DNA of 64,000 nucleotides. Origin: Gammaproteobacteria bacterium (GTDB lineage: Bacteria; Pseudomonadota; Gammaproteobacteria; Steroidobacterales; Steroidobacteraceae). The notes under the pieces are model-generated. The model did no database searches, had not been told where the DNA came from, and was given only the letters and a program-made list of their open reading frames with translations. Shown one piece after another: positions 18,101 to 25,617 of this stretch (the stretch's first letter is position 1; every line of letters begins with the position of its first letter). The stretch lies in NCBI GenBank assembly GCA_947455595.1, contig CANGOP010000002.1, positions 167,742 through 231,741 on the forward strand. The letters are read 5' to 3'. The translations under genes and the position numbers were made by a program.

Positions 18101-21100
18101 TGATCTTCAACGGCACCTCGACGCAGCAGTTGCTGGGCGTGAACCTGAACGGAGCCACGGCGACGGTTAACAGCACCGGCACGGGCGCAGCGAAGTCGAT
18201 CACCAGCTTGACCGTCACGGACGGCGGCTGCTACTCGACGCTGCCGACGACCGTGAAGCTGCAGGACCGCCTGCTGTTCCCGACGAAGACCATCACGTTG
18301 ACCAAGGGCGCCCTTGTGAACGGTGCCACCTGGAACACCGGCATCTCCACGCTCACGCTGGGTAACTCGGGCTCAGGCTACACCAGCCTGCCGACCGCGA
18401 CGATCACGGGCGGTGGCGGTACGGGCGCGACGGCGAGCCTCAAGATGGCCGTCAACGCGGTCACGCTGAACACGGCCGGTACCGGCTACTCCAGCATCCC
18501 GACCGTGACCTTCACGGGCGGCGCTGGCTCAGGTGCTGCGGCGACGGCTGCGCTCACCTCGGGTACGGCCAAATCGAACTTGGTGCTCACCGCCTTCGGT
18601 GACCGCTCGGTCCAGAACCCTCTGTATGCCGGCCCGAACGCCAACATTGCGCCGTACAACGCCAAGACGGTCATCCGTCACTACGGCTTTGGCGCGCAGT
18701 GCTCGGCCAACGATGCGCTGACCCATGCGAATAACTGCGCCGCCGAGTCGTCGGTCCTCGTCTTGGGCCCGGGCTGCCGTGAAGCGGATGCCGGTACGAA
18801 GGCAGGCTGTGTCAAGGCGACCGTCAACTCGTGGACCGATGCGTCCATCAACGTGACGATCCCGGCCGGCGTGCCCGCCTGTGCGGTGCAGCAGCAGGGC
18901 CAGGCCCAGTCGCTGTGCGGCCAGGTCGTCGTTCTCTCGGGTAGTGGTAAGCAGTCGATCGATGGCATCACCGTCACCTTGGGTGGCAAGGCGCCGACGA
19001 TCGTCACGCCGACCTCACCGAGCCGCGACTTGCACACGTTCGGTGACATCTTCCCGACGCCGCTGCAGACGGCGATCGACAACGCAAGCCCAGGCGATCT
19101 TCTGATCGTCGAGGCAGGCGCGTATCGCGAGAACGTGATCATGTGGAAGCCAGTGCGCCTGCAGGGCGTCGGCAACGGCGTGGTCTCGATCAATGCCGAT
19201 GCACAGCCGGCCGAGAAGCTCGCTGCCTGGCGCCGCCAGATCAGCTGCTTGTTCGGTCTGACCGTGCAGGGCGCGCCGAATATCAATAACGAAGGCTTCG
19301 ATCCGGAAGCCGGTAAGTACACCTGCCCAAGCTCGATGTACTTCCGCGCCGATCGACTGCCGTTCGAAGGCTTCGTGGGCTGGGATACCTCGTCCAACGG
19401 CAACCTGATGCAGCTCGTCATCGAGCCGTCGCTGATGGGTGCATACGAAGGTGCGGGCATCACGGCCGTTGGCCGTGGCGTCAACCAGTCGCGCGTGCCT
19501 GCCGCCAGCCTTGACCCATGGGGTCAGAGCACGGGCGGTGGCCCATACGCTGCCGGCTCGGTCTACTTGAGCACGGATCCCAACAGCGACGGCACCAAGC
19601 TGCTCGCGAATCCGTGGACGAGCTCCGAGTGTAAGACGGCTCCGCCGTCGGGTAACACGATCCACGACTACTACACGGGCAACTTCGATTGCAACCCGTC
19701 GACCATCGACGGCTTGACGATCCACAACAGCTCGCAGGGTGGTGGCGGTATCTTTATCCATGGCTGGAACCACCATCTCCAGGTGGCGAATAACCGTATC
19801 CAGGCCAATGCCGGTACCCTCGCGGGCGGTATTAACCTCGGTAACGGCGAAATCCCGCCAGCGTTCGTACTCGACAACACCACCTGTGGTGCCACGGGTC
19901 TCAATCCGGTTCCGCTGTGCCCGCCGATCCCGGCTGGCTCGCAAGTCGGCTTGATGATTCCGTATCGCTTCGAGGATGGCGTGCGCATTCACCACAACCA
20001 GATCATCAACAACGCTTCGATCGGCGACGCACTGTTCTCGTACGTGCCGTCGGGTTCGGGTGGTGTGACGATCTCGGGTGGTGCGGACAACTACGAAATC
20101 GACCACAACTGGATTGCCTCTAACCTCACGGCCGGTGACGGCGCGGGTATCGCGCACATGGGCATGAGCGAGAACGGCTTCATCCACAACAACTTCGTGC
20201 TCTTCAATGAAGCCAACAACCCGACTCTCGAAGTCGACGGTGGCGGCATCATCATCATGGGTGCTCAGGAAGACCGCGTGCTGCCGGATGGCAACGAGTG
20301 CGGTGGTTCGACCGACAGTGACTGCCCACCGGGCCTCGGCTTTGGTACCGGTCACAACGTGCGGATCGACTCCAACCTGATCCTCGGCAACGGTGCTGCG
20401 TACGGCTCGGGCGGCGGTGTCCGTCTGCGCCAGATCAACGGCGCTGAAGTGGCGAACTTCCCGAAGAATCCGGACCAGTGGTTCGGCGTGACGCTGACGA
20501 ACAACATCATCGTGAACAACGTAGCCGGCTGGGACGGCGCGGGTATCTCGATCCAAGACTCGTTCAAGTCAGTGATCGCCAACAACACGGTCGCCTCGAA
20601 CGACACGACGGCTTCGGCTGGCGTGCTCTTCAAGACGATGAGCGCGATGATGGGCGCGTCGCCACAGCCGGGCTGCGTCCCGACGTCCGACGTGTTCTTG
20701 CCGCCGAATCCGAAGTGTCTCTCGGGTGGTAATGGTCCTCACATGCCGCAGCCTGCGGGTCTTGTGACGATGCAGAACACGCCGAACATCATGGCGTCGA
20801 TGGCGAAGTACTGGGATGACGCGTCCGGTGCGTGGGTCCGTACGGGTGACATCACCTGCCCGGCGGGCTTCGGCTATGGCACGGGTACGGACGCCGCCGG
20901 CGATCCGTCGCTCAAGAATGGCCGTTGCTTGCTCGTCAGCTTGCCGAAGATCGTCAACACGATGTTCTGGCAGAACCGTGCGTTCCACGTTGCGATCGTC
21001 GATAAGAACGGTCAGCCGACGAATAACCAGGGCTCGAAGGCTCCGAACGGCTCGGGTCTCTACTCGCAGCAGAACATCGTCGCGCTCTTGCCGACGATGA

Positions 21101-24100
21101 AGCAGACTGCGACCGGTCAGTGCATGGCGCCAAACGCTCCGGGAGTCATCACCGACTTCCCGAACCCAGAACTGTACTGGGACGTTGGCGTGCGCATGGA
21201 CCAGTGGGGTACCCATACGCTGAACTTCAACTCCGACACCATTAATGGTGGCTACACGATGGACGCGGTTGCTTCGGCCACGCTCGTCGGCTCGGCCTCG
21301 GCGACGTTCTCGACAACCATCGGCCAAATCGCAAACCCCAACCAGGCGGCCGGTACGGCTGTCTTGGGTGACATCGGTAGCGGTGCGGTGGTCAGTGTGG
21401 CGGCCCGCCAGGCGAATGCCCCGCGTGGCATCACGAGCTTCACGATCAGCAATGGTGGCTCGGGTTACACCGTGGCACCGACGGTGACGATCGGACCGCC
21501 GACTGCTGCAAACGGTACGGCTTGCACCGGCACCTGCGTCACGGCTACGGCGCATGCGACCGTCACCGGTGGCGTGATCACGGCGATTGTGATCGACACC
21601 GCGGGTCAGGGATATCGCCAGTTGGCGGCCTCGATCCCAGTCACGATCACGGCGGCGAAGAAGGTTGCCAGCATCACCGTGACGAGAGGTGGTTCGGGCT
21701 ATGCCACGGCTCCTGCTGTCACGATCAGTGGCGGTGGCGGCACCGGTGCAACGGCAACGGCTAACCTGACGGCGGGTGTGGTGACCAGCTTCACCGTGAC
21801 GAACGGTGGTTCGGGCTTCACGTCTGTCCCGTCGGTGTCTGTCGCTGGCGTCTATAACACCGGCGTGACTGCTGTGACGGTCACGAGTGCGGGTCGGAAT
21901 TACGCGTCGGCGCCGACGCTGACGCTGGCGGCTCCCTCGTGCTCGATCAACGGCACGACGTGTGTGCAGGCGACGGCCACGGCGAATCTCACGGCTGGCG
22001 CTGTGTCCTCGGTCACTGTCACCAACGCGGGCGCGGGTTACACCACGGCCCCAGCGGTGACACTGTCGAACGAGGTCTTCGGTGGCTCGCCGATCCAGGC
22101 GCTCAACCTGCTCTCGGGTGGTGTGGGCTTCGGTGCCGCTCCGTCGGTCGTCATCGATCCGCCGGCGTGCACCATCAATGGCACGACCTGTGTGCAGGCG
22201 ACGGCTACGGCGCGGATTAACGCTAATGGTGAAGTCAACCGGCTCACGCTGACCAATGCAGGCGCGGGCTACACCTCGCCGCCATGGGTTGGCTTCTACG
22301 GCGGTGGTCTGACCCCGAACTTCAACAATGGCAACGTCGGCCCGATTGCGATCACGGCCAAGAACTCGATCTTCAGCGACTTGCTGAATGCTCAGTTCGC
22401 CAGCGTGACCAACACGGCTGATGCAACCAACGTCATCCCGGCGTCTGCTCCGGTGGTGGGCCAGTACTGCAACGGCGCGCGTGTGCCGCCTGAGCTGTGC
22501 TCGCTCAACCCGTCGGCCAACGGCGTCCTGGATCCGGGCGTTTGCGCGGGCTACTTCACGCCGGCTGGTGTGTCGGAAGCCCCGGGCACCTTCCCGGTCT
22601 TCGTGTTCGACAACATCACGGCGACGGCGACGACCGACGAAGGCAACAACTGGATCAACATGGTCTACGGACCGTTGACCCTGAGCCGTCCGGCGAATGC
22701 TGCTCCGGCAACGGAAGCTCTGGTGGCGACACCGGCGCTGGCGGCGAAGCGTGGTGCGTACACGATCACGGGTGGGTCGGTTGCGATCGATGCGGGTCAA
22801 AATGCGTCGGCTTACACCGACCATGACTTCTTCGGTAATGCGCGTGGTGCGGGTGCGGGTTGGGATATCGGCGCGATGGAATTGCCGCCGACCCCGATCA
22901 ACCTCAACATCACGAAGACCGCGAATGCCGCAACGGTCTACCGCGGTGACAACGTGACCTACACGGTGACTGTGAAGAACAACGACATCGTGAACGTCTA
23001 CGGCGTCAAGGTGGCCGATACGCTGACGCAGACGCAGTTCGCTTCGGTGAGCTGGACCTGCGCGGCGACGACGACCAACGGCTCGACCTGTCGGTCTGGC
23101 CAGGTGGCGGCGTCCAACAGCGGCGCGACCAGCATTGCCGGCACCCTCGCGGGCGGTGGTCTGATCGATGTCGCGGCGGGTGAGTCGGTGACCTTCACGG
23201 TGATCGGCGTGACCAAGACGAATGCCACCTTGGGTTCGTTCAACAACACCGCAACCACCGCGATGCCGAATGGGTTCATCCAGGGCACCGGTGCCGCATC
23301 GGCAACAGCGTCCGTCACCGTGGCGGCGCGTGCGCCGACGCTCTCGGTGGTCGCGCCGTCGAGTGCGGAACGTGGCAAGACGACCAGTGTGACCCTGACA
23401 GGCCAATTCCTGACGGGCGCAACGGCCGTCTCCATCACGCCAATCTCGGGCAGTGCAATCAACTGCACGGCTGTGACGGTGGTGAGCGATACGAGCGTGA
23501 CGGCGAGCTGCAACATCCCGGTTGCTACGGTGGCGGGTGCGGGCACGATCGGCGTGACGACACCGGGTGGATCGACGACGACGGCCTTCACGGTCACGAC
23601 GCCGGCCTACTCGATCTCGTCGCTGTCGACGACCTCGGCGACTCGCGGTAATGGCTCGGGCGGCAATAACGACGTCAACCTGACCATCACCGGTGCGGGA
23701 TTGACGGGTTCGACCGCTGTGACCCTGACGCCTGCGTCGGGTAGCGCGATCGTGTGCTCCTCGGTGAACCCGGTGAGCGACACCAGCGTGACGGCCACCT
23801 GCTCCATTGCGCCGAATACGGCCACGGGTGCAGGCAATGTCACGGTGACGACGCCGCTCGGAACGACCAATGCGCTGACCTTCACCATTAACGTGGGTAC
23901 GCCGACGATCACGTCGATCAGCCCAAGTTCGGTTGTGAAGGGTTACTCGTGCGGATTCTTGTGCTACGTGACTGCCACTTATAAGGTGACCGTCACCGGC
24001 ACGTACCTCACGGGCGCGACGGCCGTAACGGAATCGACGCCAGGGCTCTTGAACGTGAACGGAACCTGCGGAGCGCCGACAGTGGTCAGCGATACGCAAG

Positions 24101-24507
24101 TCACGGCTTCGTGCGTCCAGGGTCAGCCGATCGGCGGAACCCGCACGATCACGGTCACGACTCCGGGCGGTACGTCCGGGGCTGCGACCCTGACCGAAAC
24201 GGCGACGGCGACGGCGCCGGCTACGGTCACCATTCCGCGTTCCCCGAGCACGGTCGACGTGAGCATCACGGCGCCCGGGGGTCTCACGGGTGTGACGGCC
24301 ATTGCGGTGTGGAACACGAGCGACGCCAACAACGGAGCTGCCGCCAGCGTGACCTGTACGCCGGTGCCGGTGAGTGATGTGGCGATCACCGCACGCTGCA
24401 GCAGTTCGGCGGCAGTCGCGGCGACGGCGCGTGACTTCCACCTGACGTTGGGCGGCAATAACTCGGGCACCATCAAGACGACTAACGTCACGGTGACCTT
24501 GCAGTAA
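12160..24507 (+). CDS. Giant secreted mosaic protein: degenerate cupredoxin, Cna-B/SdrD-like, beta-helix and IPT-like modules
   Basis: 4115 residues, exported (signal peptide ends near SAPASA-G). Domains by eye: about 35-430, two cupredoxin-like domains related to protein B (MWGYSC, GTYLIQSGTHPSIQGPMGLYG) without intact HxH copper motifs; 430-635, Ig/cadherin-like; 635-1880, repeated Cna-B/SdrD-like modules, one with an EF-hand-like loop DQNGNGVPDRDANGND near 1185; 1886-2130 and 3090-3390, blocks of SGYTSxPTVTITGGGG repeats; 2130-2280, IPT-like; 2290-2830, right-handed beta-helix (DGLTIHNSS, HHNQIINN, ANNTVASN); 3580-3700, DUF11-like; 3727-4115, IPT/TIG-like repeats. No CxxCH haem motif, LPxTG or autotransporter barrel is seen, so export by the adjacent secretin system is likely. 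It may act as an extracellular scaffold or adhesive partner of A and B. Confidence 0.85.
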   Translation: MLTILKKAARLTSSLGASLLLLGGLTALSAPASAGTANLIASGKTTTLPDGTVVPMWGYSCNDNPSAGVTCAAANAGAGSNWSPVVITVDSSQTTNLTITLNNQLAFNGNNIPTSLVIVGQVGGGLGTTATSVAGPVHGEQQTTWPVIAGGDTNTPPKQGNRVQSFTTEAKVGVNGGNATYTFSSLRPGTYLIQSGTHPSIQGPMGLYGVLVVTNGSTRAAYPSNAAATYDADLALVFSEIDPVQNAAVDTAVRTTGFSETAAWSGLTGKCGDPTIHTCYPPTVNYSPRYYLVNGVSYDRANIGASSASVLPLVNSVAPTSTTGRVLLRYVNAGLRMHVPTVVGLQSTIIAEDGNLLPGNPRVQSEVFLAAGKTHDVTISPKLTGSSYSPATYPIFDRQLSLTTNSQRDGGMQAYIKVAGGATTGVGSVAGTQKSLSGDANKQYFCQSNSPLQVNDPNRGLLAGVSGANGVKLVSQSLPAGSSLNFNTNGTFTYTPPTSGACGGSFAFAVNGTANHTATIIECDATIQGAGCVLTGAPVLHDDAYKSSNAKTIAVATPGVLVNDTDPAGKVLTVDASTVHVVGGAPMTVSVNADGSFLAQATTPGTYSFTYNVQNSQKVAAVSPATVTVTFPQGSGLTVHVRDGKHAAWSEITDYRWIIEEDRTFFHDPKCQVNHGTYGQSPTDNNGNVVTDSYGQPCPPLPIEAVGYNFHSAGMPTVATGCVGDVSCENGQTLLGQPAVCDVGNGICRTNAASLRSLSPADVALDPHKHYFITIMPGDGINPTLNGAGGPVCKGAVDTNGNCTTTMRQFDLALDCPNETDFTAGSGLCGHHMSGAQIPPAFASDGTPVTPEVTIKLIETPIPPAQISVLVYEDDYPLNGENDAGGGVDILANNEPGLGDFQIILLDQAGQLADNVGQLTWDMFNQPLTNALAGTIDPMNGNDACPVSSNPDNLIGMIVTCPKYESDHVTLSPLAGQAVISNLPPGLYEVQSMPNADRIARGEEWLQTNTLDGGKPHEAFIRPGEPRQFQEFGPGGFHVQVGFANPKFINNRRHNDAGTGLCDAAPKGGGLSCNSTLIGHVHGNHMSRTPDERTYDTGTYDAFAWSACYVSIGIPDEEDIAFAKCDGEGNFSVSGMPNGTFKVAVFDQWNDIMLDGLVSSINVNGNTELTLTATQWRTNLYARTYFDQNGNGVPDRDANGNDLEPGLNTIPINIRYRDGEIAFANQTDSNGYAAWNEVFPLMAWLVVEPDFSRYKPTGTHVVYDAGGPDDCSPRAAEFYGTLVGHCSKTAAFLAGTTELVSVPEALRVPGAVYCQNADCTETSIQNGKYFNAGGSSGPTTNLSSGRIDPPNRMEAWQGLLGQHSFIDFGYKPYAPGENGGIRGMVVYASTRPFDDPKDLFQNNWEPGVPNVTINLYKKGVAADGTVTMTLADTVQSESFDSWAQGFRTDGTGTGTLLTTGTGADAGYVPNMNCPGQDPTSGFFATLQGSKMWLDTPDPVTHTKKQIAYKAQFKCFDGWAMLNQIQPATYDGHYAFPSVTDRNPNTGRPSATNCKICVANPDDGNPMLPAGDYIVEVVPPAGYEVVKEEDKNILMGDVYIAPVTQQFAGLGAIFIMPDQATVAANYNPNNAVNSSNNLGSSVMPRSIQAVFDLQFWPCVGTTRVVPDYNSLYPGVQQTAPFAGSTRAVCDRKEVNLADQMGANAAFFMFTKAHKAGRFYGVMSNDMASEFDPFSPAYGEKFGPPNLPVGMRNFAGEEVVRVYADQWGIYNGLFPSSWEVNPPTPSGYAPQMSIACMNDPGPILDKTVGSPTYGQMITDPQYNPAYSNFCYEHPHMPGVNAHMDTPVTPVQAFADHYNLPDAEYPDGTPMIKRADFVGHTGPWSPTSAGVASVTLTNGGSNYTSVPTVGFTNGGGSGATATATMKVSAISLTAAGTGYTSTPTVTITGGGGSGATATACTGITSATITFTANQLWGTTAGPVVIFNGTSTQQLLGVNLNGATATVNSTGTGAAKSITSLTVTDGGCYSTLPTTVKLQDRLLFPTKTITLTKGALVNGATWNTGISTLTLGNSGSGYTSLPTATITGGGGTGATASLKMAVNAVTLNTAGTGYSSIPTVTFTGGAGSGAAATAALTSGTAKSNLVLTAFGDRSVQNPLYAGPNANIAPYNAKTVIRHYGFGAQCSANDALTHANNCAAESSVLVLGPGCREADAGTKAGCVKATVNSWTDASINVTIPAGVPACAVQQQGQAQSLCGQVVVLSGSGKQSIDGITVTLGGKAPTIVTPTSPSRDLHTFGDIFPTPLQTAIDNASPGDLLIVEAGAYRENVIMWKPVRLQGVGNGVVSINADAQPAEKLAAWRRQISCLFGLTVQGAPNINNEGFDPEAGKYTCPSSMYFRADRLPFEGFVGWDTSSNGNLMQLVIEPSLMGAYEGAGITAVGRGVNQSRVPAASLDPWGQSTGGGPYAAGSVYLSTDPNSDGTKLLANPWTSSECKTAPPSGNTIHDYYTGNFDCNPSTIDGLTIHNSSQGGGGIFIHGWNHHLQVANNRIQANAGTLAGGINLGNGEIPPAFVLDNTTCGATGLNPVPLCPPIPAGSQVGLMIPYRFEDGVRIHHNQIINNASIGDALFSYVPSGSGGVTISGGADNYEIDHNWIASNLTAGDGAGIAHMGMSENGFIHNNFVLFNEANNPTLEVDGGGIIIMGAQEDRVLPDGNECGGSTDSDCPPGLGFGTGHNVRIDSNLILGNGAAYGSGGGVRLRQINGAEVANFPKNPDQWFGVTLTNNIIVNNVAGWDGAGISIQDSFKSVIANNTVASNDTTASAGVLFKTMSAMMGASPQPGCVPTSDVFLPPNPKCLSGGNGPHMPQPAGLVTMQNTPNIMASMAKYWDDASGAWVRTGDITCPAGFGYGTGTDAAGDPSLKNGRCLLVSLPKIVNTMFWQNRAFHVAIVDKNGQPTNNQGSKAPNGSGLYSQQNIVALLPTMKQTATGQCMAPNAPGVITDFPNPELYWDVGVRMDQWGTHTLNFNSDTINGGYTMDAVASATLVGSASATFSTTIGQIANPNQAAGTAVLGDIGSGAVVSVAARQANAPRGITSFTISNGGSGYTVAPTVTIGPPTAANGTACTGTCVTATAHATVTGGVITAIVIDTAGQGYRQLAASIPVTITAAKKVASITVTRGGSGYATAPAVTISGGGGTGATATANLTAGVVTSFTVTNGGSGFTSVPSVSVAGVYNTGVTAVTVTSAGRNYASAPTLTLAAPSCSINGTTCVQATATANLTAGAVSSVTVTNAGAGYTTAPAVTLSNEVFGGSPIQALNLLSGGVGFGAAPSVVIDPPACTINGTTCVQATATARINANGEVNRLTLTNAGAGYTSPPWVGFYGGGLTPNFNNGNVGPIAITAKNSIFSDLLNAQFASVTNTADATNVIPASAPVVGQYCNGARVPPELCSLNPSANGVLDPGVCAGYFTPAGVSEAPGTFPVFVFDNITATATTDEGNNWINMVYGPLTLSRPANAAPATEALVATPALAAKRGAYTITGGSVAIDAGQNASAYTDHDFFGNARGAGAGWDIGAMELPPTPINLNITKTANAATVYRGDNVTYTVTVKNNDIVNVYGVKVADTLTQTQFASVSWTCAATTTNGSTCRSGQVAASNSGATSIAGTLAGGGLIDVAAGESVTFTVIGVTKTNATLGSFNNTATTAMPNGFIQGTGAASATASVTVAARAPTLSVVAPSSAERGKTTSVTLTGQFLTGATAVSITPISGSAINCTAVTVVSDTSVTASCNIPVATVAGAGTIGVTTPGGSTTTAFTVTTPAYSISSLSTTSATRGNGSGGNNDVNLTITGAGLTGSTAVTLTPASGSAIVCSSVNPVSDTSVTATCSIAPNTATGAGNVTVTTPLGTTNALTFTINVGTPTITSISPSSVVKGYSCGFLCYVTATYKVTVTGTYLTGATAVTESTPGLLNVNGTCGAPTVVSDTQVTASCVQGQPIGGTRTITVTTPGGTSGAATLTETATATAPATVTIPRSPSTVDVSITAPGGLTGVTAIAVWNTSDANNGAAASVTCTPVPVSDVAITARCSSSAAVAATARDFHLTLGGNNSGTIKTTNVTVTLQ
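17821..18560 (+). repeat. First block of glycine-rich coding repeats in the giant gene
   Basis: About four diverged copies, each roughly 30-35 codons, of a unit of the form (T/S)-x-G-(S/T)-GYTSxPTVTITGGGGSGATATA. Two lie at about 17821-18035 and two at about 18346-18560, with an unrelated stretch between. The protein pattern is much better kept than the DNA. Such units occur in large bacterial surface proteins. Confidence 0.75.
21430..22310 (+). repeat. Second block of glycine-rich coding repeats in the giant gene
   Basis: About six further copies of the GSGYTxAPTVTI-type unit, some interrupted by a short Cys-containing insert (SINGTTCVQATATA and TINGTTCVQATATA, with TACTGTCVTATAHA as a variant). 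The Cys inserts are absent from the first block. The nearly identical inserts at about 21946 and 22171 point to recent internal duplication. Confidence 0.75.
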
Positions 24508-24516
24508 CCCATCATG

Positions 24517-24595
24517 CCGGCGCGGCTTGACTGCCGCGCCGGACTGAGAGGTTCATCACAGACCGGGCATCTCGAAAGAGGTGCCCGGTTTTTTT
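24517..24595 (+). terminator. Double hairpin terminator after the giant gene
   Basis: A perfect 10-bp stem (CCGGCGCGGC/GCCGCGCCGG, 24517-24542) is followed by an 11-bp stem with a GAAA loop (CCGGGCATCTC/GAGGTGCCCGG, 24563-24588, one G-T pair) and seven Ts (24589-24595). This is a strong intrinsic terminator that separates the copper-cluster operon from the next operon. Confidence 0.93.
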
Positions 24596-24633
24596 ATGTA
24601 AAACTTTCGCGGAGAAACTGAGTCAGCACTGCG

Positions 24634-24662
24634 GGAACTTCACGATTGCCCGCGGAGTCTAC
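24634..24662 (+). promoter_or_regulatory. RpoE (sigma-E)-type promoter of the second operon
   Basis: GGAACTT (24634-24640), a 16-base spacer and GTCTAC (24657-24662) match the RpoE envelope-stress promoter pattern GGAACTT-N16-GTCTAA except for the last base. It lies just after the terminator. It would start the transcript near 24669, about 30 bases before the ATG of the LTxxQ-motif gene, the kind of gene expected under envelope-stress control. Confidence 0.65.
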
Positions 24663-24700
24663 GGATCTCCATTTCCACAGTCGGCTGGAGCAAGACGAGG

Positions 24701-25228
24701 ATGCAAGTGCCAGGATTTTTCAAACAAGTCGTTGCGGTGACGATATGTGCAGTCGCCATCGGGTTCGGTGCCAGTGCTCACGCGACGGACGAGACGCCAA
24801 CTGGCGATGTGTCAGTGGGTGCGTCCGACGCGCCGGCGACGCCCACAACGGTTGAACATCCGCGGATCAGCACGCACTTCCCGCAGGGCCGTCGCATTCC
24901 CCATACTTCCGAAGCCATCCTCACCGAGCGCGTTCGTCTCCTGACGGCCGAGCTGGACTTGACGGAACCCCAGCAGACCCAGTTGCGGGTCATTCTGCTT
25001 CGGCAGGCGGACGCCATTCGGCGAGTCTGGACGGATCGAACCCTCACGGACGGCGAGCGTGGTCCGATTACGTCCGCGATCGGGGAAAAGACCGCGGACG
25101 ACATTCGCGATCTGCTGTCTCCCGCACAGCGCGAGAAGTACAACCCGCCGCGGCCCAATACCAACCGGCCGAAACCCGAACAGGCGAAAGACCTGTCGAA
25201 GTGGCTGGATGCTTTTCAACAGAAATGA
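24701..25228 (+). CDS. Periplasmic LTxxQ-motif protein (Spy/CpxP-like)
   Basis: 175 residues. The signal peptide ends at SAHA-TDE. A disordered Thr/Pro-rich segment leads to a helical domain with LDLTEPQQTQLRVIL (the LTxxQ motif of Spy/CpxP/CnrX-like proteins) and a second helix near LLSPAQREKYNPP. The C-terminus is Pro/Asn-rich then helical. Spy and CpxP are periplasmic chaperones or stress sensors; related CnrX-type proteins sense metals. The gene follows an RpoE-type promoter and heads an operon beside a copper cluster, consistent with an envelope- or metal-stress role. GAGG abuts the ATG, with CTGGAG further upstream. The specific function is not established. Confidence 0.68.
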   Translation: MQVPGFFKQVVAVTICAVAIGFGASAHATDETPTGDVSVGASDAPATPTTVEHPRISTHFPQGRRIPHTSEAILTERVRLLTAELDLTEPQQTQLRVILLRQADAIRRVWTDRTLTDGERGPITSAIGEKTADDIRDLLSPAQREKYNPPRPNTNRPKPEQAKDLSKWLDAFQQK

Positions 25229-25275
25229 GACCGGCGTCAACCCAACGGGATGCCGCAATGCTGGAGTATTTGACG

Positions 25276-25617
25276 ATGAACACGATACTTCGACCCATTA
25301 TCTTATCGCTCACATTGGCCGTTAGCGTGGCCGCTGTGGTGCCGGTTGCCAAAGCCGCGACACCGACCGGGCAGGCCGCAACGCCGTCAGCCACCGCAAA
25401 GGCGACGCCATCGTCCAAGGCGGCGAATGCTGGCCAGGTGCCCATGGTGCGTCAGTCGCCGTATGCGCGGGCGGTGCATGAGAGCGCGGCGGCCGAAAAT
25501 GCAGCGCTCGCCCAGATGCAAGCAAATGGGCGGCCGGTGCCACTCCACGCAGCGCGCCCCGCCGCCCAATTATCGCCCGGCAGCAAGGGCGGCCGTGGTA
25601 ACGGGTCACACCGATGA
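25276..25617 (+). CDS. Small exported Ala/Thr-rich protein, function unknown
   Basis: 113 residues from the ATG with CTGGAG 9 bases upstream (an ATG at 25258 is possible). The signal peptide ends near AKAATP. The mature part is low-complexity, rich in Ala, Pro, Ser and Thr, with a slightly conserved-looking middle (QSPYARAVHESAAAENAALAQMQANG) that may form a helix, and a basic Gly-rich tail. No Cys and no metal motif are seen. The next gene overlaps by ATGA. I do not recognise the family. Its place in the operon suggests a periplasmic accessory. Confidence 0.6.
   Translation: MNTILRPIILSLTLAVSVAAVVPVAKAATPTGQAATPSATAKATPSSKAANAGQVPMVRQSPYARAVHESAAAENAALAQMQANGRPVPLHAARPAAQLSPGSKGGRGNGSHR

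Noticed and set aside
20569..24441. Minus-strand open frame of about 1290 codons opposite the giant gene
   Set aside because: Arg/His/Asp-rich translation without any domain pattern; it is the antisense shadow of GC-rich repeat codons.
12160..24507. Multihaem or autotransporter nature of the giant protein
   Set aside because: No CxxCH, no C-terminal beta-barrel and no LPxTG were seen.
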